From Patescibacteria group bacterium (GTDB taxonomy: Bacteria > Patescibacteriota > Minisyncoccia > Minisyncoccales > JAHIOY01): a stretch of DNA of 19,979 bases. The notes beneath the pieces were generated by a model. The model made no database searches and was not told where the DNA came from. It saw nothing but the letters and a program-made list of their open reading frames with translations. The DNA lies in assembly GCA_018894495.1 (NCBI GenBank), contig JAHIOY010000120.1:1-19979 (forward strand), read 5' to 3'. Positions 1 through 5,918 of this stretch are shown here, one piece after another. How positions within the stretch are numbered: the first letter of the stretch is position 1; each line of letters starts with the position of its first letter. Made by a program: the position numbers and the translations under genes.

Positions 1-135
1 CAACCTGTGCGCAACGAACCTCTTTATGTCAAATTTATAGCCGAGTATATCGCCAAAATTAAAAATTTAGGTCTTGAAGAAATAGCCGAAATAACAACCC
101 AAAACGCAAAAAAATTATTTCGTCTCCCAAATTAG
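1..135 (+). CDS. TatD-family metal-dependent hydrolase, C-terminal end (partial)
   Basis: The first 44 codons of the window, in frame 1 and closed by TAG, encode the tail of a TatD-type deoxyribonuclease/hydrolase. The recognisable part is RNEPLYVKFIAEYIAKI followed by LGLEEIAEITTQNAKKLF. This matches the family's C-terminal pattern of RNEP(A/S)YV, then a helix, then EEVA..TT.NA..LFGL. The family is a TIM-barrel metalloenzyme with nuclease activity. The metal-binding residues lie upstream, outside the window, so activity cannot be judged. The gene runs in from the left edge on the same strand as everything else. I am fairly confident of the family, since the RNEP and TTxNAxxLF elements are distinctive, but the fragment is short. 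Confidence 0.7.
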   Translation, partial: QPVRNEPLYVKFIAEYIAKIKNLGLEEIAEITTQNAKKLFRLPN

Positions 136-182
136 AGGTTGGCGAGGTTTGACGTTGCCAGAGGAAATTTTAGGTAAAAACT

Positions 183-885
183 ATGGTAAAACAAGAATTC
201 AATAAAGGCGAAATAGTAATTTATAAAACTTCAAAAAATGAAGTTAAGTTAGATGTGCGGTTGAAAGAGGAAACTGTCTGGCTGACACAAAAACAGATAG
301 CTATTCTTTTTGACACCCGAAGGCCAGCCATAACAAAACATTTTAACAATATCTTTAAATCAGAAGAATTAGACAAAAATTCAGTTAGTTCCATTTTGGA
401 ACATACTGCCGCAGATGGCAAAACCTACAAAACGCAATTCTATAATTTAGACGCTATTATTTCGGTTGGCTATCGTGTTAATTCTAAACGGGCGACGCAA
501 TTTCGTATCTGGGCGACAAAAACACTTACTCTGCTTGAACAATACGACAAAGAAAAAATATCCCTTGTAAAAAAAGCAAAGGGGAAATTTGTTTTGAAAT
601 ACGAAGATGCGGCAAAAGTTATTCAAGAAATAAAAAAAGAATTGCTCGCCAAGAAAGAAGCCAGCGATTTATTCGGGCAGGAAAACGGCGAGAAATTTCA
701 GGCGATTTAATGACAACGACTTGACCGCCTTAGCTCTTTTGATTGCGGAGAGCAACCCAAAAGAAAAAGATATTTTAATAAAGATAATCACCAATCTTAT
801 AGGCAATTGACTATGCAATTTAGACGAAGTCGCCGAGGCGTTCGTCAAATTCGCCAAAGAGCAAAAATTTAGTTTTTGGGAGTAA
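183..885 (+). pseudogene. RhuM-family protein gene broken by internal deletion and a nonsense codon
   Basis: An intact frame from ATG 183 to TAA 708 gives 175 residues typical of the N-terminal half of RhuM-like (virulence RhuM) proteins, including VRLKEETVWLTQKQIAILF and NLDAIISVGYRVNSKRATQFRIWATKTL. This DNA-binding-like domain is normally followed by a Fic/DOC-like C-terminal half, for a full length I recall as roughly 330 residues. Here the frame stops right after LFGQENGEKFQAI. In another frame, from about 706, the end of the same family continues as FNDNDLTALALLIAESNP, passes through a TGA at 808-810 and finishes KEQKFSFWE at TAA 883-885. The middle of the C-terminal domain is therefore missing. 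I infer a deletion joining the two parts at about 700-710. The shortened N-terminal protein might still be made. RhuM genes are accessory genes often found near restriction or mobile loci, which fits the neighbouring hsdS fragment. Confidence 0.75.
856..881 (+). repeat. 26-bp direct repeat, copy 1 (end of rhuM remnant)
   Basis: Bases 856-881, encoding the last residues of the rhuM remnant (KEQKFSFW), recur without mismatch at 1540-1565. Similarity continues with one mismatch through the following TAAAA and the next ATG. The two copies bracket the 164-aa gene and the structured element, 684 bp apart. Confidence 0.85.
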
Positions 886-889
886 AAAT

Positions 890-1384
890 ATGATGGATAT
901 TGATATAGAAAAATTTAAAAAAATTAAAGAAGAAGCCGAGAAATTTTATAAAGAGATTGGCGAAATTTATTGCCCTTATTTTCAGGAAACCATATCTTTT
1001 AATGCGAAAGGGTTGGACCATATTAAATTTGGCGAATGGAATAAAGCACGACCAATAAAACAACAATATATGCGTTTGAAATTATTAAAACTGGCACCAC
1101 AAGTAATTAAAAAATCCCACACCCTTCAGGAGTTTCACGAGACAAAAAGATTTGAACGTCAAAAAATTAACTCAAGATGGGAGAACAGAATGATTACAGT
1201 AAGGTATTATGGGTTTGTAGCAATTACAGATAATTTAAGAACAAAGGTAAAGATAATTATAAAAGAAATTGAGGGAGGAAAAAAATTCTTTTGGAGTATC
1301 ATTCCGTTTTGGAAAGCAAAGAAAGATGAAATTAATAACCAATATAAAAAAATTCTCCACAGTGGAGATTTAGAAACGCAATAA
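890..1384 (+). CDS. Unrecognised conserved-looking 164-aa protein
   Basis: This is an intact 164-codon frame, beginning with two consecutive ATG codons (890 or 893) a few bases after the rhuM remnant. It is Lys/Glu rich and has no signal peptide or membrane helix. The N-terminus (residues 4-22) is a charged helix. The middle (about 39-105) contains HIKFGEWNKARP, LKLLKLAPQVIKKSHTLQEF and ETKRFERQKINSRWENRMITVRYYGF, and the end has KVKIIIKEIEGGKKFFWSIIPFW. The order of an H-x-K-F element, an RLKLL.LAP helix and a K-I-I-I-K-x-I-x-G-G-x-K-x-F-x-S-I-I-P-F strand reminds me of phage-type barnase/EndoU/RelE-fold nuclease-like proteins found as lone genes in CPR genomes. That assignment is only an impression. 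The gene sits in an accessory patch, between the two copies of a 26-bp direct repeat. Confidence 0.55.
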   Translation: MMDIDIEKFKKIKEEAEKFYKEIGEIYCPYFQETISFNAKGLDHIKFGEWNKARPIKQQYMRLKLLKLAPQVIKKSHTLQEFHETKRFERQKINSRWENRMITVRYYGFVAITDNLRTKVKIIIKEIEGGKKFFWSIIPFWKAKKDEINNQYKKILHSGDLETQ

Positions 1385-1391
1385 CTAATTT

Positions 1392-1465
1392 TTGGTACTT
1401 GTCTACGGTTTAAAGGTCGTTCCTTTATTCAACCGTGGGAGAGCCAAAGCCCTCACAAGTACCAA
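1392..1465 (-). ncRNA. Candidate structured small RNA (three-helix junction)
   Basis: A 74-nt stretch folds neatly. The closing stem is a perfect 11-bp inverted repeat (TTGGTACTTGT at 1392-1402 with ACAAGTACCAA at 1455-1465). Inside is a hairpin with arms 1405-1410/1431-1436 (ACGGTT/AACCGT) topped by 1412-1416/1422-1426 (AAAGG/CCTTT), and a second hairpin with arms 1439-1444/1449-1454. That last stem has an A-C mismatch when read on the plus strand but a U-G wobble on the minus strand, which argues for a minus-strand RNA. A promoter-like TTGACA-N16-TACCAT with a TGA extension lies on the minus strand at 1497-1470, placing the start of transcription almost exactly at the closing stem. It is not a tRNA: there is no T-loop or anticodon arm. 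It could also be a small DNA element with inverted ends. No clear terminator follows it. Confidence 0.4.
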
Positions 1466-1469
1466 TTTA

Positions 1470-1497
1470 ATGGTATCATTTCTAAAAGTGGTGTCAA
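1470..1497 (-). promoter_or_regulatory. Minus-strand promoter for the structured element
   Basis: Reading the minus strand, TTGACA (1497-1492) is followed after 16 nt by TACCAT (1475-1470), with TGA directly before it as an extended -10. The predicted start, about 6-8 nt further, is 1462-1465, the outer edge of the 11-bp closing stem. No protein-coding frame of note follows on this strand. Confidence 0.45.
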
Positions 1498-1539
1498 TAG
1501 TTTACCTGTGGATAACTAAAAAGTAGAAAAATAACGAAA

Positions 1540-1565
1540 AAAGAGCAAAAATTTAGTTTTTGGGA
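1540..1565 (+). repeat. 26-bp direct repeat, copy 2
   Basis: Identical to 856-881, the end of the rhuM remnant, although nothing else of rhuM is visible here. As at copy 1, an ATG follows shortly (1574), but its frame closes quickly. It may be a scar of duplication or of recombination that moved the intervening cassette. Confidence 0.8.
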
Positions 1566-1616
1566 ATAAAATTATGAAGCTATTTTGTGTTAAATATAAA
1601 ATGTATAAAAGTCTAA

Positions 1617-1883
1617 AATAATAATTACCCCCATTATGTTTATTTTGACTCGCGGGACGGAAAGAATAGAAAAAGTTTAGAGTATATTGCGGGAAATTTT
1701 GATTTAACAAGAAAAATTATAACTGAGTGGTTAGAAAGAGGTTATGTAGCACAAGAAGGAAATTGGAATAATAGACCAGAAGAAGTGCGTTATAAATTAA
1801 CAGCTTGAGGAAAGGATAATTTATCAATCGTTGGTAGGATTATGAATTTTCTAAAATTCATTTTATCTTTCCTGAAAAAATGA
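1617..1883 (+). pseudogene. Degraded winged-helix-like frame with one in-frame TGA
   Basis: After a TAA at 1614, one frame reads through protein-like sequence (KNRKSLEYIAGNFDLTRKI, then TEWLERGYVAQEGNWNN and EEVRYKLTA) to a TGA at 1806-1808. It then continues open (GKDNLSIVGRIMNFLKF) to TGA 1881-1883, overlapping the ATG of the hsdS fragment as ATGA. There is no start codon at the front. The composition (helix, helix, W, then a charged hairpin ending in YKLTA-x-GK) resembles the end of a winged-helix DNA-binding domain, but I do not recognise the family. It is most likely a gene remnant. The rest of the stretch from 1385 to 1880 holds only the structured element, its promoter and the direct repeat. 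Confidence 0.4.
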
Positions 1884-2533
1884 TTACTTATCCCATTATC
1901 CAAAAATCAAAACTTGAAGGCGGTTTGCGGCTGGATGCTGAATATTATCAGCCGGAATACTTGGATTTGATAAAAAATTTTAATAATCTCGGCGCAGTGC
2001 CAATAGGAGATATTGTCATAAATCCAAAACGAAAATTTAAGCCGCAAAAAGATAAAGTTTTTCAATACATTGAGATTTCAGAAGTTGATTTATCAACCGG
2101 TGAATATAACAAAGCCGAAATTTTAGGAGAAAATGCGCCAGATAGAGCTCAATGGATAATTCAAACTAACGATGTTATTCTTTCCAGCGTTGAAGGATCA
2201 TTAGAAAAAGTTGCTTTGGTTGGAAAAGAACAAGAAGGATATTTAGCGTCAAATGGCTTTTTCCAATTCAGAAGTAAGGATATTTTACAGGAAGTTTTAC
2301 TGATTTTAGCGAAAAGTTTTATTTTACAAATGCAATTTGAAAAAGAAACGGCAGGCACTATTCTTACAGCAGTACCGAAAGAAGCCGTCAAAAATATTAT
2401 TGTTCCAAAAATAAATAAATCCACCCAGCAAAAAATCGCGGATTTGGTCCAAAAATCGCATAAAGCCCGCAAAAAAGCAAAACGGCTTTTAGCGAAAGCA
2501 AAGCAGAGTGTTGAAAATTTAATTGAAGGATAA
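1880..2533 (+). CDS. Type I restriction-modification specificity subunit, half-length (HsdS-like)
   Basis: The 217-residue product resembles one target-recognition domain plus one conserved coiled-coil of HsdS. LRLDAEYYQPEYLDL (16-30) is the usual start of the first domain. KVFQYIEISEVDLSTGEY (about 59-76) and the ASNGFFQFRS motif (about 143-152) belong to the recognition domain. The C-terminal KEAVKNIIVPKINKSTQQKI, then a long Lys/Ala-rich helix ending VENLIEG, is the conserved spacer helix. A full HsdS has two such units in about 400 residues, so this is half-size. Half-size subunits can work as dimers, but no hsdM or hsdR is in the window and the flanks are decaying, so it may be a leftover or a cassette for recombination. 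A short untranslated tail (2534-2550) leads straight into the dapB promoter. The family is clear; whether it functions is not. Confidence 0.7.
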   Translation: MITYPIIQKSKLEGGLRLDAEYYQPEYLDLIKNFNNLGAVPIGDIVINPKRKFKPQKDKVFQYIEISEVDLSTGEYNKAEILGENAPDRAQWIIQTNDVILSSVEGSLEKVALVGKEQEGYLASNGFFQFRSKDILQEVLLILAKSFILQMQFEKETAGTILTAVPKEAVKNIIVPKINKSTQQKIADLVQKSHKARKKAKRLLAKAKQSVENLIEG

Positions 2534-2550
2534 ACCATGTAAAACTGGCA

Positions 2551-2578
2551 TTGACAAGGTTTTTGGCGATGCTATTTT
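2551..2578 (+). promoter_or_regulatory. dapB promoter (leaderless arrangement)
   Basis: TTGACA (2551-2556), a 16-nt spacer and TATTTT (2573-2578). The dapB ATG is at 2585, only 6 nt past the -10 box, so transcription would begin at or next to the start codon and the mRNA would be leaderless. No ribosome binding site fits in the gap. Confidence 0.7.
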
Positions 2579-2584
2579 AGAAGT

Positions 2585-3271
2585 ATGGGGAACAAAATTA
2601 AATTAGCAATCAGCGGAGGAGCCGGTAGAATGGGCTCGGCAATTTGGAATTTGGCTTTGGCCGACTCTGATTTTGAAGTGGCAGTTGTTTTGGAGAGGTC
2701 AGGACATCCTTTGGTCGGCAGCGATGCCAACCAAATCGAAAAGGCTGATGTCTTAATTGAGTTCACCGCGCCTGAGGCAACAATTGACCATCTAAACTAT
2801 GCCCTGAAATATCAAAAGCCAATGGTCATTGGAACTACCGGCTTGAACGAAGCGCAAATAAAATTGCTCAAGGAAGCAAGCAAGAAAATTCCAATTCTCT
2901 TTTCGCCAAATATGTCAATTGGGATAAATGTTTTGTTTTCAATTATTCCGGGACTCGCAAAGAAACTTTCTGGTTGGGACGTTGAAATAGTTGAGGTTCA
3001 CCGAAAGGCAAAGAAGGATGCCCCTTCCGGGACGGCAAAGAAATTCGCTCAGCTCATTTCCCAAGTAAGCGGCAAAGAAATTCCCACCCATTCCCTCCGA
3101 GTTGGCGATGTGGCTGGCGACCACACCATTACTTTTGCCAGTGAAGGCGAAAGAATTGAAATCAGCCACCGGGCCCAATCGCCAATTCTATTTGCCAAAG
3201 GAGCCCTTGTCCTTACAAAGAAATTAATAAAAATGCCGCCGGGTCTTTATGAGCCAGTTAATTTTCTTTAA
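2585..3271 (+). CDS. dapB: 4-hydroxy-tetrahydrodipicolinate reductase
   Basis: DapB reduces the product of DapA to tetrahydrodipicolinate using NAD(P)H, in the cytoplasmic diaminopimelate/lysine pathway. The 228-residue protein has the N-terminal dinucleotide loop GGAGRMG (11-17), GTTG (83-86), and the signature EVHRKAKKDAPSGTA (137-151). In that signature H139 and K143 correspond to the catalytic His and Lys of the Escherichia coli enzyme; the second His of the usual HHR is Arg here. LRVGDVAGDHTITF (171-184) is the second family signature. It is shorter than the usual 250-270 residues, with a compact segment between residues 40 and 60. It stands apart from the dapA operon, about 10 kb away, with its own promoter, and is followed by the trp control region. 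The start at 2585 is set by the promoter and the Rossmann motif. Confidence 0.93.
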   Translation: MGNKIKLAISGGAGRMGSAIWNLALADSDFEVAVVLERSGHPLVGSDANQIEKADVLIEFTAPEATIDHLNYALKYQKPMVIGTTGLNEAQIKLLKEASKKIPILFSPNMSIGINVLFSIIPGLAKKLSGWDVEIVEVHRKAKKDAPSGTAKKFAQLISQVSGKEIPTHSLRVGDVAGDHTITFASEGERIEISHRAQSPILFAKGALVLTKKLIKMPPGLYEPVNFL

Positions 3272-3281
3272 ACTTTCGTGT

Positions 3282-3294
3282 TAAGATTATCTTA
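3282..3294 (+). promoter_or_regulatory. Palindrome just upstream of the trp promoter
   Basis: TAAGAT-T-ATCTTA is a perfect 13-nt palindrome ending 4 nt before the -35 box of the trp promoter. It could be an operator or be accidental; no regulator gene is nearby. Confidence 0.3.
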
Positions 3295-3298
3295 GCTC

Positions 3299-3326
3299 TT
3301 GACAATCCTTTTGGGCAGAGTAAAAT
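3299..3326 (+). promoter_or_regulatory. trp operon promoter
   Basis: TTGACA (3299-3304), a 16-nt spacer and TAAAAT (3321-3326), a near-consensus sigma-70-type promoter. The predicted start at about 3333 leaves only about 7 nt before the leader-peptide ATG at 3340. The dapA promoter has the same hexamers and spacing. Confidence 0.75.
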
Positions 3327-3339
3327 CTAAAATAGATTT

Positions 3340-3393
3340 ATGAAATTAGAGATTATTCAAGTAAATTCTTGGAACTGGACTTTGCTTTATTGA
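3340..3393 (+). CDS. trpL: trp operon leader peptide
   Basis: A 17-residue frame, MKLEIIQVNSWNWTLLY, ending in TGA 3391-3393. It carries two Trp codons (3370-3372 and 3376-3378) in the W-N-W arrangement expected of a Trp-sensing leader. The Trp codons lie at the left edge of the 5' arm of the 1:2 hairpin and the stop codon falls in that hairpin's loop, the geometry needed for attenuation. It lies between a strong promoter and a terminator directly ahead of trpE. Confidence 0.8.
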   Translation: MKLEIIQVNSWNWTLLY

Positions 3394-3480
3394 ACGCAAG
3401 GTTCGGTTTAATGTAGTGAAAAATCTTTAAAAAATAAACTTAAACCCTCCGAATCTTGCGGAGGGTTTTTAATTTTTAAT
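3373..3480 (+). promoter_or_regulatory. Three-state trp attenuator
   Basis: Three mutually exclusive helices can be paired by eye. 1:2 is 13 continuous pairs between 3373-3385 and 3396-3408, with three G-U wobbles and a 10-nt loop. 2:3 (antiterminator) is 12 continuous pairs between 3395-3406 (CGCAAGGTTCGG) and 3449-3460 (CCGAATCTTGCG), with one G-U. 3:4 (terminator) is CCCTCCG 3445-3451 with CGGAGGG 3459-3465, followed by TTTTTAATTTTT. A ribosome stalled at the Trp codons would cover arm 1, free arm 2 to pair with arm 3 and allow transcription of trpEGDCBA. With ample Trp-tRNA the 3:4 terminator forms. Confidence 0.8.
3445..3477 (+). terminator. Attenuator terminator of the trp leader
   Basis: Perfect 7-bp GC-rich stem (3445-3451 with 3459-3465), 7-nt loop, then a T-rich tail from 3466. 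It sits 17 nt before the trpE ATG, so it acts as a leader terminator and not as the end of a gene. Confidence 0.85.
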
Positions 3481-3493
3481 ATGATTTTTTACC

Positions 3494-4939
3494 ATGATTA
3501 ATGTAATTTCCACATATAAAGAAATAAAGGAAGAGGACCCGGAAGCTGTTTATAAGGCAGTGAAGAGTGAAAATAGTTATCTTCTGGAGTCAGCCGAAGG
3601 CGGCGAGAAAGCAGCCAGATATTCTTTTATTGGCTTTAATCCGGCGGCAAAATTAACCATTAAGGATGGAAAAATAGGACTTGAGGTCTTAGACCCGGAA
3701 CTAAGAAAGTTGAAGCTCAAAGGCAGGGAGCCGCTGGAAATACTGGAAAATTTGATTTCCCAGTTTGGGCTCAAAAAGAAACCATTTTTAAGATTTTCCG
3801 CCGGTTTTGTCGGTTATTTTTCTTATGACCTGGTGAGATATTTTCATAATTCGAAAGGGAAAGCCAAAGATGATTTAAAAGAGCCGGATTGTGAATTTAT
3901 CTTAGCCAAGAATAATATAATTTTTGACCACAAAAAGAAAAAGACATATCTGATTTCGCACCAATTTTCATCTCCTGGTCAGAAAATTGATAGACAAGGT
4001 ATTTCTAAGGACTTAGAGGAAATTTCAAAGAAAATTATTTTTTCTGTTTCATCAAAGATAAACAAAAAAAAGGGGATAAATAAATCAAATAATTTTTTAG
4101 CCAATATTCCATTGTTTATTTTGGATTCCCGAAATAAAAACTTGAAAAAGAAATTTGAAGAAAATGTTAAAAAGGCAAAAAAATACATTTCGGCTGGCGA
4201 TGTCTTCCAGGTGGTTCTTTCTCAACGTCTAGAAACAGATTTTGTTGGTGATAAATTCCGGGTCTATAATAATCTGAAAAAAATAAATCCCTCGCCTTAT
4301 ATGTATTATCTTGATTTTGGAGAAAGAAAAATAGTTGGCTCCAGTCCGGAGATGTTAGTCAGAGTTGAGAATAGAAAGGTTGAAACGTATCCCATTGCCG
4401 GGACGAGGCCGAGAGGAAGAAATCCTAAGGAGGATAAAGAATTGGAAAAAGAGATGCTTAATGATGAAAAAGAAAAGGCGGAACACATTATGTTGGTTGA
4501 CCTGGCTAGAAATGACCTGGGCCGAGTGGCAAAGTTCGGCAGTGTTAAAGTTAAAAAATTAATGGCCGTAGAAAAATATTCTCATGTTCAGCATCTTGTT
4601 TCTGAGGTTTCTGGCGAACTGAAAGACGACGAGGATGAATTTTCCGCTTTCAAAAGTATTTTTCCGGCCGGTACCGTTTCCGGAGCTCCAAAAGTCAGGG
4701 CAATGGAAATTATTGATGAATTGGAACCAACTAAAAGGGGTATCTATTCTGGCGCCATCGGATATTTTTCATTTAACCGAAATATGGATGCGGCAATAAC
4801 AATCAGAACCATAATTTTTGAAAAAAATAAGGCATATATTCAGACCGGAGCAGGCATAGTGGCTGAGTCAAATCCGGAAAAAGAATATCAAGAAGCAATG
4901 AATAAAGCCGAGGCAATGTTAAAAGCAATTGTGATATGA
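3494..4939 (+). CDS. trpE: Anthranilate synthase component I
   Basis: TrpE converts chorismate to anthranilate with ammonia supplied by TrpG, the committed step to tryptophan. The 481-residue protein has the N-terminal LLESAEGGEKAARYSFIG (30-47), which includes the LLES element tied to Trp feedback inhibition. The chorismate-binding domain shows DVFQVVLSQRLET, NPSPYMYYLDF, GSSPEMLV, VETYPIAGTRPRG, DLARNDLGRVA, FPAGTVSGAPKVRAMEIIDE and QTGAGIVAESNPEKEYQE in order. PSPYMYY and the TrpG partner next door favour TrpE over PabB. A lysine-rich linker at about 165-225 includes an encoded palindrome (4115-4138). The start at 3494 lies just after the attenuator with no obvious ribosome binding site. 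The stop is TGA. Confidence 0.96.
   Translation: MINVISTYKEIKEEDPEAVYKAVKSENSYLLESAEGGEKAARYSFIGFNPAAKLTIKDGKIGLEVLDPELRKLKLKGREPLEILENLISQFGLKKKPFLRFSAGFVGYFSYDLVRYFHNSKGKAKDDLKEPDCEFILAKNNIIFDHKKKKTYLISHQFSSPGQKIDRQGISKDLEEISKKIIFSVSSKINKKKGINKSNNFLANIPLFILDSRNKNLKKKFEENVKKAKKYISAGDVFQVVLSQRLETDFVGDKFRVYNNLKKINPSPYMYYLDFGERKIVGSSPEMLVRVENRKVETYPIAGTRPRGRNPKEDKELEKEMLNDEKEKAEHIMLVDLARNDLGRVAKFGSVKVKKLMAVEKYSHVQHLVSEVSGELKDDEDEFSAFKSIFPAGTVSGAPKVRAMEIIDELEPTKRGIYSGAIGYFSFNRNMDAAITIRTIIFEKNKAYIQTGAGIVAESNPEKEYQEAMNKAEAMLKAIVI
4115..4138 (+). repeat. Palindrome inside trpE, related to the aroB'/lysC element
   Basis: Arms TTTATTTTGG (4115-4124) and CCGAAATAAA (4129-4138) pair over 10 bp with one wobble around a 4-nt loop. 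The right half, CCCGAAATAAA, is identical to that of the aroB' and lysC palindromes, but it is read in another frame (FILDSRNK) in the variable linker before the chorismate-binding domain. Confidence 0.45.
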
Positions 4940-5070
4940 ACCCCGTTAGAAGTCTTGGAATAAAAATTTTTTCAAAAATTTTTATTTTGCATAATAATAA
5001 TACGATAATTCATGAAAACTAATTATTCCACAATAAAAACTATTTCTAATAAACCGACTTCTAACGGGGT
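4940..5070 (+). repeat. Inverted repeats spanning the trpE-trpG junction
   Basis: A perfect 15-bp inverted repeat has its left arm at 4940-4954 (ACCCCGTTAGAAGTC), directly after the trpE stop, and its right arm at 5056-5070, inside the first codons of trpG. Between them is an AT hairpin with 13-bp arms (4959-4971 and 4974-4986) followed by TTTT-rich sequence. The outer arms end at the alternative GTG start of trpG (5069). The hairpin could slow transcription or limit translation of trpG; there are no Trp codons here. Confidence 0.6.
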
Positions 5071-5653
5071 GAAAAATGTTTTGGTAATTGATAATATTGA
5101 TTCCTTTGTTTATAATTTAGTTCAATATGCGGGGATTTTGGGCGGAAATCCGATTGTTGTTCAGAATACCGCTAAAGTGGAAGAAATTGAAAAAGCGGTA
5201 AAAGAAAATTCAATTTCCCATATCATCATTTCTCCCGGACCCAAGACGCCAAAAGAAGCCGGAATTTCAAATCAAATCATTAAGAAATTTGGTCCAAAAA
5301 TTCCTATTTTAGGTATTTGTCTTGGCCATCAATGTATTGGTTATGTCTTTGGGGCAAAAATCAGAAAGGCAAAAATCCTGAGACACGGGAAAACTTCTTT
5401 AATTAAGCATTGCGGCAAAGGAATTTTGAAGGGAATCAAAAATCCGCTCGCAGCCGCGAGATATCATTCTTTAGTTGTAGCTCGGAAAAATTTACCAGAT
5501 TGTTTGGAAATAACAGCCGAAAGTTTAGATGATGGAGAAATAATGGGCTTGAAACACAGGGACTACGAAATCTACGGACTTCAGTTTCATCCAGAATCAA
5601 TATTAACCAAAGAAGGAATAAAGATTGTCAAAAATTTTTTAGAGATAAAGTAA
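5012..5653 (+). CDS. trpG: Anthranilate synthase glutamine amidotransferase component
   Basis: TrpG hydrolyses glutamine and passes ammonia to TrpE. The class I amidotransferase domain is complete: VLVIDNIDSFVYNLVQY (23-39), ISPGPKTPKEAG (73-84), the nucleophile loop GICLGHQ with C103 (101-107), and the catalytic H193 and E195 in LQFHPES. The ATG at 5012 adds about 19 residues (KTNYSTIKTISNKPTSNG) before the point where family members begin; GTG 5069 in the same frame gives the usual length of about 194 residues. The right arm of a 15-bp inverted repeat covers that region, so the real start is uncertain. It follows trpE, as in most trp operons. The stop is TAA. Confidence 0.95.
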   Translation: MKTNYSTIKTISNKPTSNGVKNVLVIDNIDSFVYNLVQYAGILGGNPIVVQNTAKVEEIEKAVKENSISHIIISPGPKTPKEAGISNQIIKKFGPKIPILGICLGHQCIGYVFGAKIRKAKILRHGKTSLIKHCGKGILKGIKNPLAAARYHSLVVARKNLPDCLEITAESLDDGEIMGLKHRDYEIYGLQFHPESILTKEGIKIVKNFLEIK

Positions 5654-5881
5654 TCGTTCGGCAAGTCCCAATCGCTCGGGCACCTTGCCTCAGGGAGCAC
5701 GCAGTCGGCGAAGGTGGTTAATAAATAGTATATTTCCGCCGCTGCTATCTCTCGCCGAGCCGTCCAAAGCTTTTACTGAAATACAAACCCTGTCTCGGGC
5801 TCGGCTGCGAGGTGCACCCTTCGGCAAGGATGCCCTCGCTCTTGAGCTCATCTTGGACCCTGAAACCACTTGCCTTGCTTA
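5654..5881 (+). repeat. GC-richer intergenic repeat region between trpG and trpD
   Basis: No gene is credible here, although a frame stays open by chance. The stretch is richer in GC than its surroundings and is made of nested inverted repeats: GGCAAG 5660-5665 with CTTGCC 5684-5689; GCCGAGCC 5754-5761 with GGCTCGGC 5798-5805; and a strong hairpin 5809-5837 (GAGG-GCA-CCTT / AAGG-TGC-CCTC around CGGC). It looks like a dispersed-repeat insertion in the operon. There is no U-tract, so it is not an obvious terminator. Confidence 0.5.
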
Positions 5882-5913
5882 TTCGTATATTCGTAAATAT
5901 TCGTAAATTCGTA
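5882..5913 (+). repeat. Four TTCGTA repeats ahead of trpD
   Basis: TTCGTA occurs at 5882, 5890, 5900 and 5908 (steps of 8, 10 and 8), the last one ending 5 nt before the trpD ATG. Three copies with steps of 10 and 8 and the same 5-nt gap lie before aroA' (10935-10958). Confidence 0.8.
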
Positions 5914-5918
5914 GAACT

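Noticed and set aside
1392..1465. tRNA gene
   Set aside because: Length and closing stem are tRNA-like, but there is no T-loop, anticodon arm or CCA-compatible acceptor end, and the inner helices do not make a cloverleaf.
1516..1710. Minus-strand 64-codon frame
   Set aside because: Low-complexity Phe/Tyr-rich translation of AT-rich DNA opposite a gene remnant; no supporting motif.
5685..5906. 73-codon open frame between trpG and trpD
   Set aside because: It translates nested inverted repeats in a GC-richer patch, has no family resemblance and no start context; both strands stay open by composition.
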